Notes under the pieces: generated by a model
What the model was told of the DNA's origin: nothing
The model's database searches: none
The model's input: only the letters and a program-made list of their open reading frames with translations
Translations under genes and position numbers: made by a program
Shown here: one piece after another, positions 44,616-53,571 of the stretch
Numbering within the stretch: position 1 is the stretch's first letter
Layout of the letters: each line of letters starts with the position of its first letter
Assembly: GCF_000787375.1 (NCBI RefSeq)
Contig: NZ_JRJU01000003.1
Coordinates: 1-64,000, forward strand
Direction of reading: 5' to 3'
Source of the DNA: Halalkalibacter okhensis
GTDB lineage: Bacteria; Bacillota; Bacilli; Bacillales; Bacillaceae_D
Length of the DNA: 64,000 bases

Positions 44616-45016
44616 ATGACTTCCCTCTCCCTTTTTTTGTTGTTAAGTGATTGAGCAGTCGCTCACTTTTTATCTATTATATAACAACAACTCTTTTTTA
44701 ATGTTAAAAATATTCTAACAATATTATTGTTCATTGTAAATAGCTTTTTTAAACATTTTAAACTTTATGACAACAACCCACTTATACACAGAGTTATTCA
44801 CACAATTGTGAATAACTCTGTGTATCATGTGCATAACCCAATTTTTATTGTGCATAAGTTCATTACATCGATCATCTATTGTATTCAGCTTTTTTCGACA
44901 AACTCTAACAATATTCTTTTTGTCGAAAAATTGTAACAATTCTATCTTTATTTTTGTATATACTTGTTGGTATACTTGTTATAGAACCAAATAATAAAGA
45001 AGTAGGTGGGGTTATC
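44616..45016. other. 400-base intergenic region holding the DnaA boxes
   Basis: Besides the DnaA cluster, the region has a 12-bp direct repeat TCTAACAATATT at 44714-44725 and 44904-44915. It also has an inverted repeat TTTTTCGACAAA (44891-44902) with TTTGTCGAAAAA (44919-44930). A likely promoter for the FbpB-like gene lies around 44955-44990. The plus and minus frames open across the palindrome are not genes. Confidence 0.6.
44782..44857. other. DnaA-box cluster with 40-bp palindrome
   Basis: Five perfect matches to the DnaA box TTATNCACA occur in 76 bases: TTATACACA (44782-44790, +), TTATTCACA (44794-44802, +), TTATTCACA (44807-44815, -), TTATGCACA (44828-44836, -) and TTATGCACA (44849-44857, -). 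A sixth near-match (44819-44827, -) has one mismatch. The second and third are mirror images inside a palindrome with 18-bp arms (44785-44802 and 44807-44824). The surroundings are very AT-rich. It resembles the DnaA-titrating clusters of B. subtilis rather than oriC, since no dnaA or dnaN is here. Confidence 0.8.
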
Positions 45017-45157
45017 ATGCGAAGACAATCCACATCATTTGAAGAACTTGTATTAGAAAATAAAAAACAATTATTAAATGATCCCGAGGCATTAGCAGAA
45101 ATTGAAGATCGAATTGATGAAAGATCTTCAAATAATGAGGAAAAAGATACAAAGTAA
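45017..45157 (+). CDS. FbpB-family small protein
   Basis: A 46-residue protein, MRRQSTSFEELVLENKKQLL followed by a Glu- and Asp-rich tail. The N-terminal half matches the FbpB family (MRR...F.ELV..NK..LL.D..AL..IE.R). In B. subtilis FbpB works with the small RNA FsrA in iron-sparing regulation. I see no Fur box upstream, and the tail is acidic rather than basic, so the role may differ. GTAGGTGGGG precedes the ATG. Terminated by a strong hairpin. Confidence 0.75.
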   Translation: MRRQSTSFEELVLENKKQLLNDPEALAEIEDRIDERSSNNEEKDTK

Positions 45158-45196
45158 AAAGAGCGAGATTACCATATTAGGTATCTCGCTCTTTTT
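45156..45196 (+). terminator. Terminator after the FbpB-like gene
   Basis: Arms of 17-18 bases (45156-45173 and 45180-45196) with at most one mismatch, followed by T residues. Confidence 0.87.
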
Positions 45197-45320
45197 TTAT
45201 GTCATTGTTTAAATGATCTATTCCTAAATTGGAAAATTAAACGAATAGAACCAATATAATAACGCACAGTAATAGCATGGAAAAGGTTTGATACAAAGAA
45301 AAACATCTGAAAGGAAGTAA

Positions 45321-46658
45321 ATGATGGATAATGTTATGCTTGCGCGAATGATATTTGGTACGTCTATTGCCTTTCATATCATTTTTGCGACATTAGGTGT
45401 AGGAATTACATTAATGATTTTAGTTGCGGAAATTATGAGGATTATTCGTAAGGATGAAGATTATGGAACACTTGCTAAACGTTGGACAAAAGGGGTTGCC
45501 ATCTTGCTCGGGGTTGCGATTCCATCGGGTACGATTGTAGCGGTGATGTTAAGTCTTCTTTGGCCGGGCTTTATGGAGATTGTAGGGCAAGTTATTGCAC
45601 TCCCCTTTCAGGTTGAAATTTTCGCCTTCTTCTTAGAAGCTCTCTTTCTTTCTATATACATATACGCAGCAGATCGCCTCTCTCCAACTATGCGCATTGT
45701 CAGTGTTTTTTTTGTTGCGCTTGGAGCAACCGCATCAGCTGTTTTAATTACAAATGCACATGCTTGGATGAACACTCCAAGAGGCTTCGATTTAGTAAAT
45801 GGACAAGTGGCCAATGTGAACCCATTAGCTGCGGTGAACAACCCTAGTTTTTATGTTACTTCTTTGCATGTCGTAGGGAGTGCTTATATGACTGGAGCCT
45901 TTGTGCTTGCTTCGGTTGCCGCATACAAACTTTTTCGGGGAGGGCTCACAGAACGTGAAGTAACGTATCACCGTAAAGGATTAACTCTTTCCCTTGCCAT
46001 TGGTCTTATAATGTCTGTTTATACGATGAACAACGGACACGATACAGCGATTATGCTTCATGAGCACATCCCAGTTAAACTTGCTGCAGCAGAAGGATTA
46101 TTTGAAACTCAAGCAAATGCCCCCCTAGCCATCATGGGTACACCTGACCCTGAGGCAGGTCGTGTTGTCGGTGGGATTGAAATTCCTGGCATGCTTAGCT
46201 GGCTTGCTACAGGATCAACGGATGGAGTCGTACGGGGATTATATGATTATCCACAAGACGAATGGCCTCCGTTGTTTGTTCATACATTGTTTAACGTCAT
46301 GGTCGGCATCGGCTCTGCTCTTTTTGGCTTAGCAGTTATCTTTTGGGCTTTGTGGTTTTTTAGACGAAAGACGAATAAACCCTATCCTAAATGGCTGCTG
46401 GCTGGGTTGGTTGCATCTGGTCCACTTGCTATGATCGGAATCGAAACAGGATGGATATTCAGTTGTACCGGTAGACAACCTTGGACCATTTATGGGATTC
46501 AACGAACATCAGAGGCTGCTACGAATTCGGGGAATCTTGGCATGTTGTTCTTCCTTTTTGTCTCTCTCTATGTTGTGCTTCTTGTCTTAACTGGCCTTGT
46601 GATGCACTACTACTTTAACCGAAACCCGGTTTCAAAAGAATTACAAATAATGTCATAG
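45321..46658 (+). CDS. ythA: Cytochrome bd-type ubiquinol oxidase subunit I (YthA-like)
   Basis: A 445-residue membrane subunit carrying the haems of a cytochrome bd-type oxidase that reduces oxygen with quinol electrons. Recognisable are the N-terminal haem-ligand region SIAFHIIFATLGVGI, the helix LHVVGSAYMTGAF, and GWIFSCTGRQPWTIYG, whose GRQPW is universal in CydA. It has about nine helices. The region after helix 5 is short, as in the YthA/CioA class with a short Q-loop. It is followed by subunit II after 19 bases. No CydCD genes are nearby. Confidence 0.92.
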   Translation: MMDNVMLARMIFGTSIAFHIIFATLGVGITLMILVAEIMRIIRKDEDYGTLAKRWTKGVAILLGVAIPSGTIVAVMLSLLWPGFMEIVGQVIALPFQVEIFAFFLEALFLSIYIYAADRLSPTMRIVSVFFVALGATASAVLITNAHAWMNTPRGFDLVNGQVANVNPLAAVNNPSFYVTSLHVVGSAYMTGAFVLASVAAYKLFRGGLTEREVTYHRKGLTLSLAIGLIMSVYTMNNGHDTAIMLHEHIPVKLAAAEGLFETQANAPLAIMGTPDPEAGRVVGGIEIPGMLSWLATGSTDGVVRGLYDYPQDEWPPLFVHTLFNVMVGIGSALFGLAVIFWALWFFRRKTNKPYPKWLLAGLVASGPLAMIGIETGWIFSCTGRQPWTIYGIQRTSEAATNSGNLGMLFFLFVSLYVVLLVLTGLVMHYYFNRNPVSKELQIMS

Positions 46659-46677
46659 AAAACAGAGGAGTTTTTTT

Positions 46678-47712
46678 ATGCAAGATGTTTATATTGCCAT
46701 TATCATTTTATGGGCATTCCTTTTTATGTATGCGATTGCTGGTTCCATTGACTTTGGAGCTGGTTTTTGGGCGATGTACTATAGAAAGAGAACTGACACA
46801 AAAGCCGCATCCATTGCTAATCGGTATTTATCCCCATCTTGGGAAGTGACCAATGTATTTCTTGTGTTATTAGTGGTTGCTTTAGTCAGTTTTTTTCCAG
46901 GCGCTGCCGCAACTTTAGGCACATTAATGATTGTCCCCTTTTGTTTAGTGCTCTTTTTACTGACGATCCGAAGTGCCTTTATGGTTTACTCTTATTCCGT
47001 GCAAAAATATACGAATATGCTTGTGATCATCTCTGGAATTACCGGATTACTCATCCCTGCCTTATTGATTAGTATATTGCCAGCGGCGATTGGAGGGTTT
47101 GTCGAAGTTGTCGGTGACAGACAGTACGTGCTGATCGATCAATTATTTACAAGTCCCACATTTTACACACATCTTGGATTTGGCTTAAGCACAGAATTAT
47201 TCTTATCTGCCTTACTATTAAGTGACTATGCCAAAGAAGCAGGGTCTGAGGAAACGTATCATGTGTACCGACGTAATGCGATCATTCTTGGACCGATTAC
47301 TCTATCTTTTGCTGTCGGTGCGATTTTAACACTGATCCCTGAAGCTTTTTGGATGTTTGAGAATATGGCGAATGAATGGCTCTTGTTTACATTATCATTA
47401 TTGGCCTTTTCAATTGGATATAGCGCACTTTGGTGGCCCACAAAAAAGTTTGGAGTCGGAAGACCCAGGGTTGCCGTCCTTTTAATTGCCTTGCAGTTCG
47501 GACTAGCAAGCTTTGCCTATGGGTCCGCTCATATGCCTTACTTTTTGTATCCAGATGTAACCATTTATGATGCGTTCACCAATGAAGTAATGTTTCACTT
47601 GCTCTTAATTGGTTATGGCATCGGTATGGCGATTTTAATTCCCGTATTCATTTGGTTTTGGCGCCTCTTTATGAAAGACAAACGCTATTTAAAGCAAGAG
47701 TCCACTCATTGA
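46678..47712 (+). CDS. ythB: Cytochrome bd-type oxidase subunit II (YthB-like)
   Basis: A 344-residue membrane protein with eight or nine helices, the partner of subunit I. It starts MQDVYIAIIILWAFLFMYAIAGSIDFGAGFW, where the SIDFGAG segment corresponds to the conserved D-G.G motif of CydB. It has few charged loops and no cofactor ligand of its own. AGAGGAG is close to the start. With ythA it forms a two-gene operon ended by a hairpin at 47717. Confidence 0.9.
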   Translation: MQDVYIAIIILWAFLFMYAIAGSIDFGAGFWAMYYRKRTDTKAASIANRYLSPSWEVTNVFLVLLVVALVSFFPGAAATLGTLMIVPFCLVLFLLTIRSAFMVYSYSVQKYTNMLVIISGITGLLIPALLISILPAAIGGFVEVVGDRQYVLIDQLFTSPTFYTHLGFGLSTELFLSALLLSDYAKEAGSEETYHVYRRNAIILGPITLSFAVGAILTLIPEAFWMFENMANEWLLFTLSLLAFSIGYSALWWPTKKFGVGRPRVAVLLIALQFGLASFAYGSAHMPYFLYPDVTIYDAFTNEVMFHLLLIGYGIGMAILIPVFIWFWRLFMKDKRYLKQESTH

Positions 47713-47716
47713 AATA

Positions 47717-47753
47717 AAAAGCTGTTGAGATCCGTGGGTTCTCAACAGCTTTT
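47717..47753. terminator. Bidirectional terminator between ythB and pepF
   Basis: Perfect 14-bp arms (47717-47730 and 47740-47753) between the convergent oxidase and peptidase genes. Confidence 0.88.
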
Positions 47754-47756
47754 ATG

Positions 47757-49532
47757 TTATCTATTTTTCGTTAATTCCATAAACTCATCAACATCAACTA
47801 AAATTAAGTCAATCGCTTCTTGCCAAAACTCTTTACTTGTTAAATCGACATCTAGATGTTTACTCGCTAAGTCTTCCACTGTCATGCTAGCCGTATCTTG
47901 CAGCAAAGCAATATAATCATCTTCAAATGATCTTCCAGTGTCAAGAGCTTTCTTATAAATGCCCAAGCTAAATAAAAATCCAAACGTGTAAGGGAAATTA
48001 TAAAATGGTACGCCTGTAATATGGAAATGAAGCTTCGATGCCCAGAACGTTGGAGAATACGTAGATAATTGATTTCCATAGGCTTCTTTTTGAGCTTCCT
48101 CCATTAACGAATTCAATTCATTAACAGATAATAATTTTTCCTTACGCGCTTCGTAAAATCGAGTTTCAAATAAGAATCTAGCATGTATGTTCATAAAGAA
48201 AGCAAGCGAACGAGAGATTTTGTTTTCAAGCAAAGATAACTTCACATCTTCTGCCTCTGCCTCATTTACTAACGCATCAGCAATAATGGTTTCAGCGAAT
48301 GTCGATGCGGTTTCAGCGACATTCATCGCATATCGTTGTGCTAGAGGATCCATGTCTTTTAAGCAATGACTGTGGTAGGCATGACCTAATTCATGGGCTA
48401 GTGTTGCTACATTGGCCATTGTCCCGTCGTATGTCATGAAAATACGTGATTGCTTTGATAGTGGGAATGATGTACAAAAACCACCAGGACGTTTCCCTGC
48501 ACGATCCTCTGCTTCGATCCACCCATCACGAAGAGCCCCTTCTGTAAATGAAGCAAGCTTAGGACTAAACGGTTTAAAGTGTTTAATGATTAAATCACAA
48601 GCATCCTCATAAGAAATCGTCGTATCTTCTTCTACCGGGAGCGGGGCATGAACATCGTGCAGCGCTAATTTTTTCACCCCTAGCAGTTGTGCTTTACGAT
48701 CCATAAACTCATAAAATTTCGGTTTATTATCCGTAATCGTTGACCACATGGCATCAAGTGTTTCTTCTTTCATACGGTTAATAGCAAGAGGCTCTTTCAA
48801 CACATTGTCCCAGCCACGTGCTTCATATAAATTAAGTCGGAATCCTGCTAGATGGTTCAGCGTGGAAGCAAATAAGTCAGCTTCTTTTTCCCAAGCTTTC
48901 TCGAAGGCACCCGCTGCTTGTTCTCGAACGGTGCGATCAGAGCTATTGAGTCGATTTTGTAACTGCCCTGCAGAAAGCAACTTCTCTTGGCCATTTTCTT
49001 CAAAAGGAATTTGCATTCGCCCTACCGCGGCATTATACACATTGCCCCATGCATGGTACCCATCAATCGCAAGTTGCGCCGCAAGCTTCTCTTCGTTAGG
49101 GGATAACTTCTCTTTTACTTGCATGCGGCGTTCTTCAAGATTAAACGCAACCCCTGATAATGAAGGTCGTGAAATGAAATCATTCCATTGTTCAACAGAA
49201 AGCTCTCCTAAAAAGTCTTCAATCACTCCCCATATGTTTTGTAGCTTCGTTGCTTGCTCGGTTATCTTTCCTTGCCAAAGTGTTGCTTCCTTATCTTTGA
49301 CATCTTGAGCGGTTAAACAACTAACAAATGCACTAGCTTGCCTTGTTCTTTGCATTTGCAGCTGGATCGTATGTATCACTTGCTCTAGTTGATCTAGTGT
49401 TATCTCCTCACCGATCGAATCTGCAACATCTGCTAAAAGTCGATCAGTCTCTTTAATAAATTGTGTGAACTCACTAGACTTACTACCACCTTTAAAAATT
49501 GAATCTAGATCCCATACCTCTGGATATTTCAT
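47757..49532 (-). CDS. pepF: Oligoendopeptidase F (M3B metallopeptidase)
   Basis: A 591-residue cytoplasmic zinc peptidase that cuts oligopeptides of intermediate length. The HExxH motif is at residues 380-384 in LAHELGHAYHSH, and the third zinc ligand is a Glu about 28 residues later (VAETASTFAET). It starts MKYPEVWDLDSIFKGG, the usual N-terminus of this subgroup. ATG 49532 follows GGAGGAAGG. The whole chain is open. Several ORFs on the opposite strand are shadows of it. Confidence 0.93.
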   Translation of the reverse strand: MKYPEVWDLDSIFKGGSKSSEFTQFIKETDRLLADVADSIGEEITLDQLEQVIHTIQLQMQRTRQASAFVSCLTAQDVKDKEATLWQGKITEQATKLQNIWGVIEDFLGELSVEQWNDFISRPSLSGVAFNLEERRMQVKEKLSPNEEKLAAQLAIDGYHAWGNVYNAAVGRMQIPFEENGQEKLLSAGQLQNRLNSSDRTVREQAAGAFEKAWEKEADLFASTLNHLAGFRLNLYEARGWDNVLKEPLAINRMKEETLDAMWSTITDNKPKFYEFMDRKAQLLGVKKLALHDVHAPLPVEEDTTISYEDACDLIIKHFKPFSPKLASFTEGALRDGWIEAEDRAGKRPGGFCTSFPLSKQSRIFMTYDGTMANVATLAHELGHAYHSHCLKDMDPLAQRYAMNVAETASTFAETIIADALVNEAEAEDVKLSLLENKISRSLAFFMNIHARFLFETRFYEARKEKLLSVNELNSLMEEAQKEAYGNQLSTYSPTFWASKLHFHITGVPFYNFPYTFGFLFSLGIYKKALDTGRSFEDDYIALLQDTASMTVEDLASKHLDVDLTSKEFWQEAIDLILVDVDEFMELTKNR

Positions 49533-49608
49533 CTAGCCTTCCTCCTTAGTATTTCGATTCCCGTAATATTATTATATCAGAAAATTAATAAAATTGCATG
49601 TTTTAATA

Positions 49609-49648
49609 GTCTGTTCAAAAGGGTGATTTTTTGCCTTTTGAACAGACT
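49609..49648. terminator. Strong hairpin upstream of pepF, downstream of the MFS gene
   Basis: Perfect 15-bp arms (49609-49623 and 49634-49648). Placed about 100 bases below the stop of the MFS gene at 49750 on the minus strand, it probably ends the carbohydrate locus transcript. Confidence 0.82.
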
Positions 49649-49749
49649 TAAGGAATATCAGAAAAAACGGAACGGAAACTAGGCATATGAATAGTAATGA
49701 AGAAAGGTTCTCGTCTCAAAGATAGTTGAAGAAATTGACAGAAGATAAG

Positions 49750-50982
49750 TCAAACCTGAAAAAAAGTCTTGTTCTTGTCACTGTTTTTCTGTTTCCTCTT
49801 TCTTTTTTCTATTTCAATTAAAAAGCAGGTCACAAACAAGCCAACTGTGCCAAAGATCAACCAGGGTAGATAGCTGAATCCATTTAAACCAAGCTCATAT
49901 AAGAAACCACCTAAAACATTTCCTATTAGCCCTCCTAGCGCTAATGCTAAGCCATTAAATCCGAAGTAGGAGGCAATAAGCTTTACTGGTGCAAGATCTG
50001 AAATTTGTTTACTCATCATCGGTTGAATAAACATTTGACCTATTGTAAAAACAATGACCCCTAAATAAATTCCGAGTAAGTTCATTGAAAAACCAATTAT
50101 CATTAATCCTATCGTTATACAAACGGTTCCTATCATAATAATGGTGACAGCGGAAAATCGTTTACTCATTTGCTTAATAATTGGAATTTGTAAAAATACA
50201 ATGATTATCGCACCACTACTATAAATCAATCCAATATTTACTCCCGGTAAACCTAGCATCTGCAATTTAACTGGGACGGCTATATAAAGCTGTGCAATAA
50301 GAAACCAAACAAACATCATTGAAAAACAAAATGTCACATAAGGCGGATTGCCTACGATGTTCACAATATTTTTAATTATAGGTGTGGGTCTATCAACTGC
50401 AGATTGTTTCGGCAAGACCTTGGCACTAACGATAAATACGATGATAAACATCAATCCAGCACTAAGACTCACCCACTGAAAATCGATATTTAATAAAAAG
50501 GCTCCGACGACTGGTCCAAAAATAAACCCTACATTGCTAAGCATTTCACGGGTTGCATAGACCGTAGCTCGATTCTCTTTCGTAGATAAAACGGTGTAGT
50601 AGGCATAACTGGAGGGATGAAATAACGCCCCTCCTAACCCGGATAAGATTGCTGCAATGAAGAGAAGCATAGGTGCCTCTGCAACACCAAATAGGAGGAA
50701 TCCAAATGCACGAATCAAAACGCCAGAACAAATAATGGATTTATAACCAATTCGATCAGAAACCACTCCTCCAAGCAGCATGAACCCTTGCTGGGAGAAG
50801 CTCCTGACTCCTACGATCACTCCTACGAGAATGGCTGATAGAACGAGGTGCTCAAGCAAATAAACGGCCAGTAATGGGACAAGCATAAAAAAGCCAAATG
50901 CCATCGTGAATGAGTTAAAAAATAGGACCCATAGAGGAAGGGGAATTTCTTTTAAATTCCCCGACATGTTTTTTAATTTCAT
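49750..50982 (-). CDS. MFS transporter at the end of the carbohydrate locus
   Basis: A 410-residue major facilitator with twelve predicted helices. The first half has the loop motif LLGGVVSDRIGYKSII (a DRxGxK variant of MFS motif A), typical of drug/sugar exporters of the MDR and AraJ type. The ATG lies four bases after the stop of the secreted beta-helix protein gene, so translation is probably coupled. In this setting it may take up or export a mono- or disaccharide product. Substrate not readable. Confidence 0.83.
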   Translation of the reverse strand: MKLKNMSGNLKEIPLPLWVLFFNSFTMAFGFFMLVPLLAVYLLEHLVLSAILVGVIVGVRSFSQQGFMLLGGVVSDRIGYKSIICSGVLIRAFGFLLFGVAEAPMLLFIAAILSGLGGALFHPSSYAYYTVLSTKENRATVYATREMLSNVGFIFGPVVGAFLLNIDFQWVSLSAGLMFIIVFIVSAKVLPKQSAVDRPTPIIKNIVNIVGNPPYVTFCFSMMFVWFLIAQLYIAVPVKLQMLGLPGVNIGLIYSSGAIIIVFLQIPIIKQMSKRFSAVTIIMIGTVCITIGLMIIGFSMNLLGIYLGVIVFTIGQMFIQPMMSKQISDLAPVKLIASYFGFNGLALALGGLIGNVLGGFLYELGLNGFSYLPWLIFGTVGLFVTCFLIEIEKRKRKQKNSDKNKTFFQV

Positions 50983-50985
50983 TTG

Positions 50986-53493
50986 TTACTCTTTCGCACC
51001 AATCGATAATACAGGCCACCTATCTGAATTAGCTTCTTCCTTTGAATATAGGTTGACATTCCCGCTTTGTCCCTCTAGATCAGCTACTAAAAAGCTGATG
51101 GGATTTCCACCTGTATTATTTTTGACAAATTCACTCACATCCAAGCTGTATACACTGTTTTCAGCTTGATCGACCGTAATTGTCCCTAGTAAAAACGCAC
51201 TTTCCCCGATAGACGTAACCTCGACTTTATCATTCATAAGATTTGGCGCATTATTCCAAGTGATTGTTTCTTCACTCCAACTATGATCAAGGATTCCAAA
51301 AACCGATAACTCCACAGATGTTGTATTGCTACCTGTTTTTCCGGTTAATTGAAAAGTTGCCCCTTGAATCTCTGTTGTTTCAGAAGGGTCAAATTGATAA
51401 TAAGCCACTCTTCCCGTTGTCTTAGCTGCATTGCTTTTGATATTAAAATATCGGTAGAAGTTTTGATCACTCTCTCCTACAATGCTGGAATCGTAAATTC
51501 CATAGTTGCGATCTGGCATTTGAATATCCACTAACGCATCATCCGTAGGGTGGAGGGTATCGTAATTCAATTCCTCTTCTTCATGTTCTGATTCATCAAT
51601 GAGGTAAACAAACTCCTCACCTGCAATATTACGTAGCATATTATCCTCAATGACGATTCGTTTACCCGCTTCGACTCTGATTCCATTTGCACTATTCACA
51701 ATTTTATTATTCGATATTGTAATGTCCTCAGGAATTCCAGCCCCTTTGTTGCCATTATTTCTGTCTCCCATATCTTCAGCGATGTAGATTCCCCAAAATC
51801 CGTCGGCTCTGTTATTGACGATCATATTGTCTTTGACAACTGTACGAGGTGCATTAAGTAGATAAATGCCTTTTGCATTTGCTGGTTCTCTCGTATTCAC
51901 GATTGTATTTTTTTCAATGATTGTACCAGGTGAACCCATAATAACGGTAATGCCGTCCCGAGTATTAGAGAGTGTGTTGTTATGAATATAATTGCCCTCA
52001 CCTGAAGCTGAGTGAGAATTCGGTGCTGTACCTCCCGTATTTCCTACTCCAATCCCACCGCGAATGACACCCTTTACTTCATTGTGACTAATTTCATTTA
52101 AATATTCACCTTGACCATGTAAGTCGATTGCGTCATGGATGTTATCAATATACGTATTGCCATGAACAAGATTGTTATGTGCAAAGTTTTGAATAAGCGT
52201 ACCGTGTCTCATATATGGTCCTTCAAAAGAACTGTTTCTCACAACATTAAAATACGTGTCGTTGGCGTGGCCGAGTCGATCAATGCCTTGAATTCCTTGA
52301 ATGGCGACCCCGTATCCAGCTCCACCGCCACCAACATCGGTTGCCTTTTTGAACGTAGCATCTTCAACTACGATACGGTTACTTTTCTCAATACGTATCC
52401 CCATTCGTTGGAACTTTTCAATCGTCACTTGATTCACAGTAATGTGATAAGAAGGTTGAGCAGCAAAGTCAGCGATAAAAATTCCGTAAGCAGGGCCTCC
52501 TTGTTCAGGATTATTGACACTCGGATTATCAGAGTAAGTACCATTAAAGGTAGAAGTAATCGTTAGATTGGATATGACGACATCATGCTTGCCGTATGAG
52601 GTGATCACCTTACTATTTGGAACTTCTTTTACATCAAAGTGAGAGACTAATTGAACACCCGCTTCACTTTCTCCACGTAAATTCACACCATTTTTCAAAT
52701 AAAAATGAGAGGTGTGATCATTTGGCATCGTTCCGCGTAAGTTATAAACGCCATTAGGGAAGTAAACCTCATCACCAGGCTTTGCTTCCTCTATCGCAGC
52801 TATAATCGCCGGGGTGTCGTCTTGTTCACTATCTTGGTGATCCGCTCCAAAGTCCAAGACGTTAATCGTTTTCCCTGTTACTTTATTTAGAGAATGTACC
52901 GTGTATTTGGTTCCATCTGGGTTGTAAAGACCAGCTTTTGTGAAAGGCTCTGCGTCTGGTTTAGGTCCTGGATCCATCGCTTCAAGCGTTTCGACAATTG
53001 GGTCCCCTTCTATGGGTGCATAAATATGGACAGCCGATAAACTGTTCCAATCATTACTTGAGTTGCCAAATCCAATAATTCGAACGTATCTCGCTGCTTG
53101 ATTCTCAAAATCGACTGCTTCTAAATTTAAATTTTCTCCGCTGCTCACATTTTGTTGAACAGCCTTCGTCCATGACTCACCGTCTTGCGATAATTCAACA
53201 TCAATCGTTGTTGTCCGGATATGACCATTATAAAACGCAACTCCTAAGTACCCGATTTCTTCCACTTTTCCTAAGTCAAACTGAATCCACTCACCTATTC
53301 CTTGAGCTGACCACCTTGTGCCTAAATCATCATCCAATGTATTTTCAGGAACATTTCCATCATGCACGCTAGCAGAAACACTTTCTACTTGATATCGAGA
53401 ATAGGCTTCCTCCGCCTTCCCACTTGTTTGAAACGTAAAACTAAACATGAGCAAACTACATATGATCCATAAAGCGACTTTGTGACTGTTCAT
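50986..53493 (-). CDS. Secreted beta-helix protein with CBM32- and DNRLRE/CBM96-like modules
   Basis: An 835-residue exported protein. A signal peptide (residues 1-28) is followed by an F5/8-type-C (CBM32-like) module at about 35-165 (GNVPENTLDDDLGTRWSAQG). From about 210 there is a pectate-lyase-superfamily beta helix, starting INVLDFGADHQDSEQDDTPA and running to about 640 with regular N/I/V-rich coils (IEKNTIV, VVKDNMIV, ISNNKIV). The last 190 residues form a DNRLRE/CBM96-like module (TITWNNAPN, DVSEFVKNNTG). Most likely an extracellular polysaccharide lyase or epimerase; I cannot assign a CAZy family. It follows the lyase gene after a terminator. Confidence 0.85.
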   Translation of the reverse strand: MNSHKVALWIICSLLMFSFTFQTSGKAEEAYSRYQVESVSASVHDGNVPENTLDDDLGTRWSAQGIGEWIQFDLGKVEEIGYLGVAFYNGHIRTTTIDVELSQDGESWTKAVQQNVSSGENLNLEAVDFENQAARYVRIIGFGNSSNDWNSLSAVHIYAPIEGDPIVETLEAMDPGPKPDAEPFTKAGLYNPDGTKYTVHSLNKVTGKTINVLDFGADHQDSEQDDTPAIIAAIEEAKPGDEVYFPNGVYNLRGTMPNDHTSHFYLKNGVNLRGESEAGVQLVSHFDVKEVPNSKVITSYGKHDVVISNLTITSTFNGTYSDNPSVNNPEQGGPAYGIFIADFAAQPSYHITVNQVTIEKFQRMGIRIEKSNRIVVEDATFKKATDVGGGGAGYGVAIQGIQGIDRLGHANDTYFNVVRNSSFEGPYMRHGTLIQNFAHNNLVHGNTYIDNIHDAIDLHGQGEYLNEISHNEVKGVIRGGIGVGNTGGTAPNSHSASGEGNYIHNNTLSNTRDGITVIMGSPGTIIEKNTIVNTREPANAKGIYLLNAPRTVVKDNMIVNNRADGFWGIYIAEDMGDRNNGNKGAGIPEDITISNNKIVNSANGIRVEAGKRIVIEDNMLRNIAGEEFVYLIDESEHEEEELNYDTLHPTDDALVDIQMPDRNYGIYDSSIVGESDQNFYRYFNIKSNAAKTTGRVAYYQFDPSETTEIQGATFQLTGKTGSNTTSVELSVFGILDHSWSEETITWNNAPNLMNDKVEVTSIGESAFLLGTITVDQAENSVYSLDVSEFVKNNTGGNPISFLVADLEGQSGNVNLYSKEEANSDRWPVLSIGAKE

Positions 53494-53523
53494 CGCTCCT
53501 GCCCCTTTCCATTTCTTTTATTT

Positions 53524-53562
53524 GAAAAAGAGCCTTCCGTTTCCTAAAGAAGACTCTTTTCA
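53524..53562 (-). terminator. Terminator after the heparinase-type lyase gene
   Basis: AAAAGAG.CTTC-type arms around a T/A-rich loop, located just below the lyase stop and above the beta-helix gene. It may cause partial termination in the operon. Confidence 0.65.
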
Positions 53563-53571
53563 TCTATGTTT

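Noticed and set aside
44785-44824. Rex or FNR operator for the downstream cytochrome bd genes
   Set aside because: The half-sites are in the opposite order (TTCACA...TGTGAA instead of TTGTGAA...TTCACAA or TGTGA-N6-TCACA), the site is 500 bases from the oxidase genes, and DnaA boxes explain all of it.
44724-44939. Two overlapping ORFs of about 70 codons on opposite strands
   Set aside because: Both cross the palindrome and the DnaA boxes, are AT-rich with biased composition and have no ribosome site.
44700-44960. Chromosomal origin of replication
   Set aside because: There are no dnaA, dnaN, rnpA or gidA genes nearby; the DnaA boxes alone do not make an origin, so I call it a DnaA-box cluster.
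48748-49308. 186-codon ORF on the plus strand
   Set aside because: It is antisense to pepF and reflects codon composition of that gene.
52135-52566. 143-codon plus-strand ORF
   Set aside because: Antisense to the beta-helix protein gene; repetitive coils of that gene keep the frame open.
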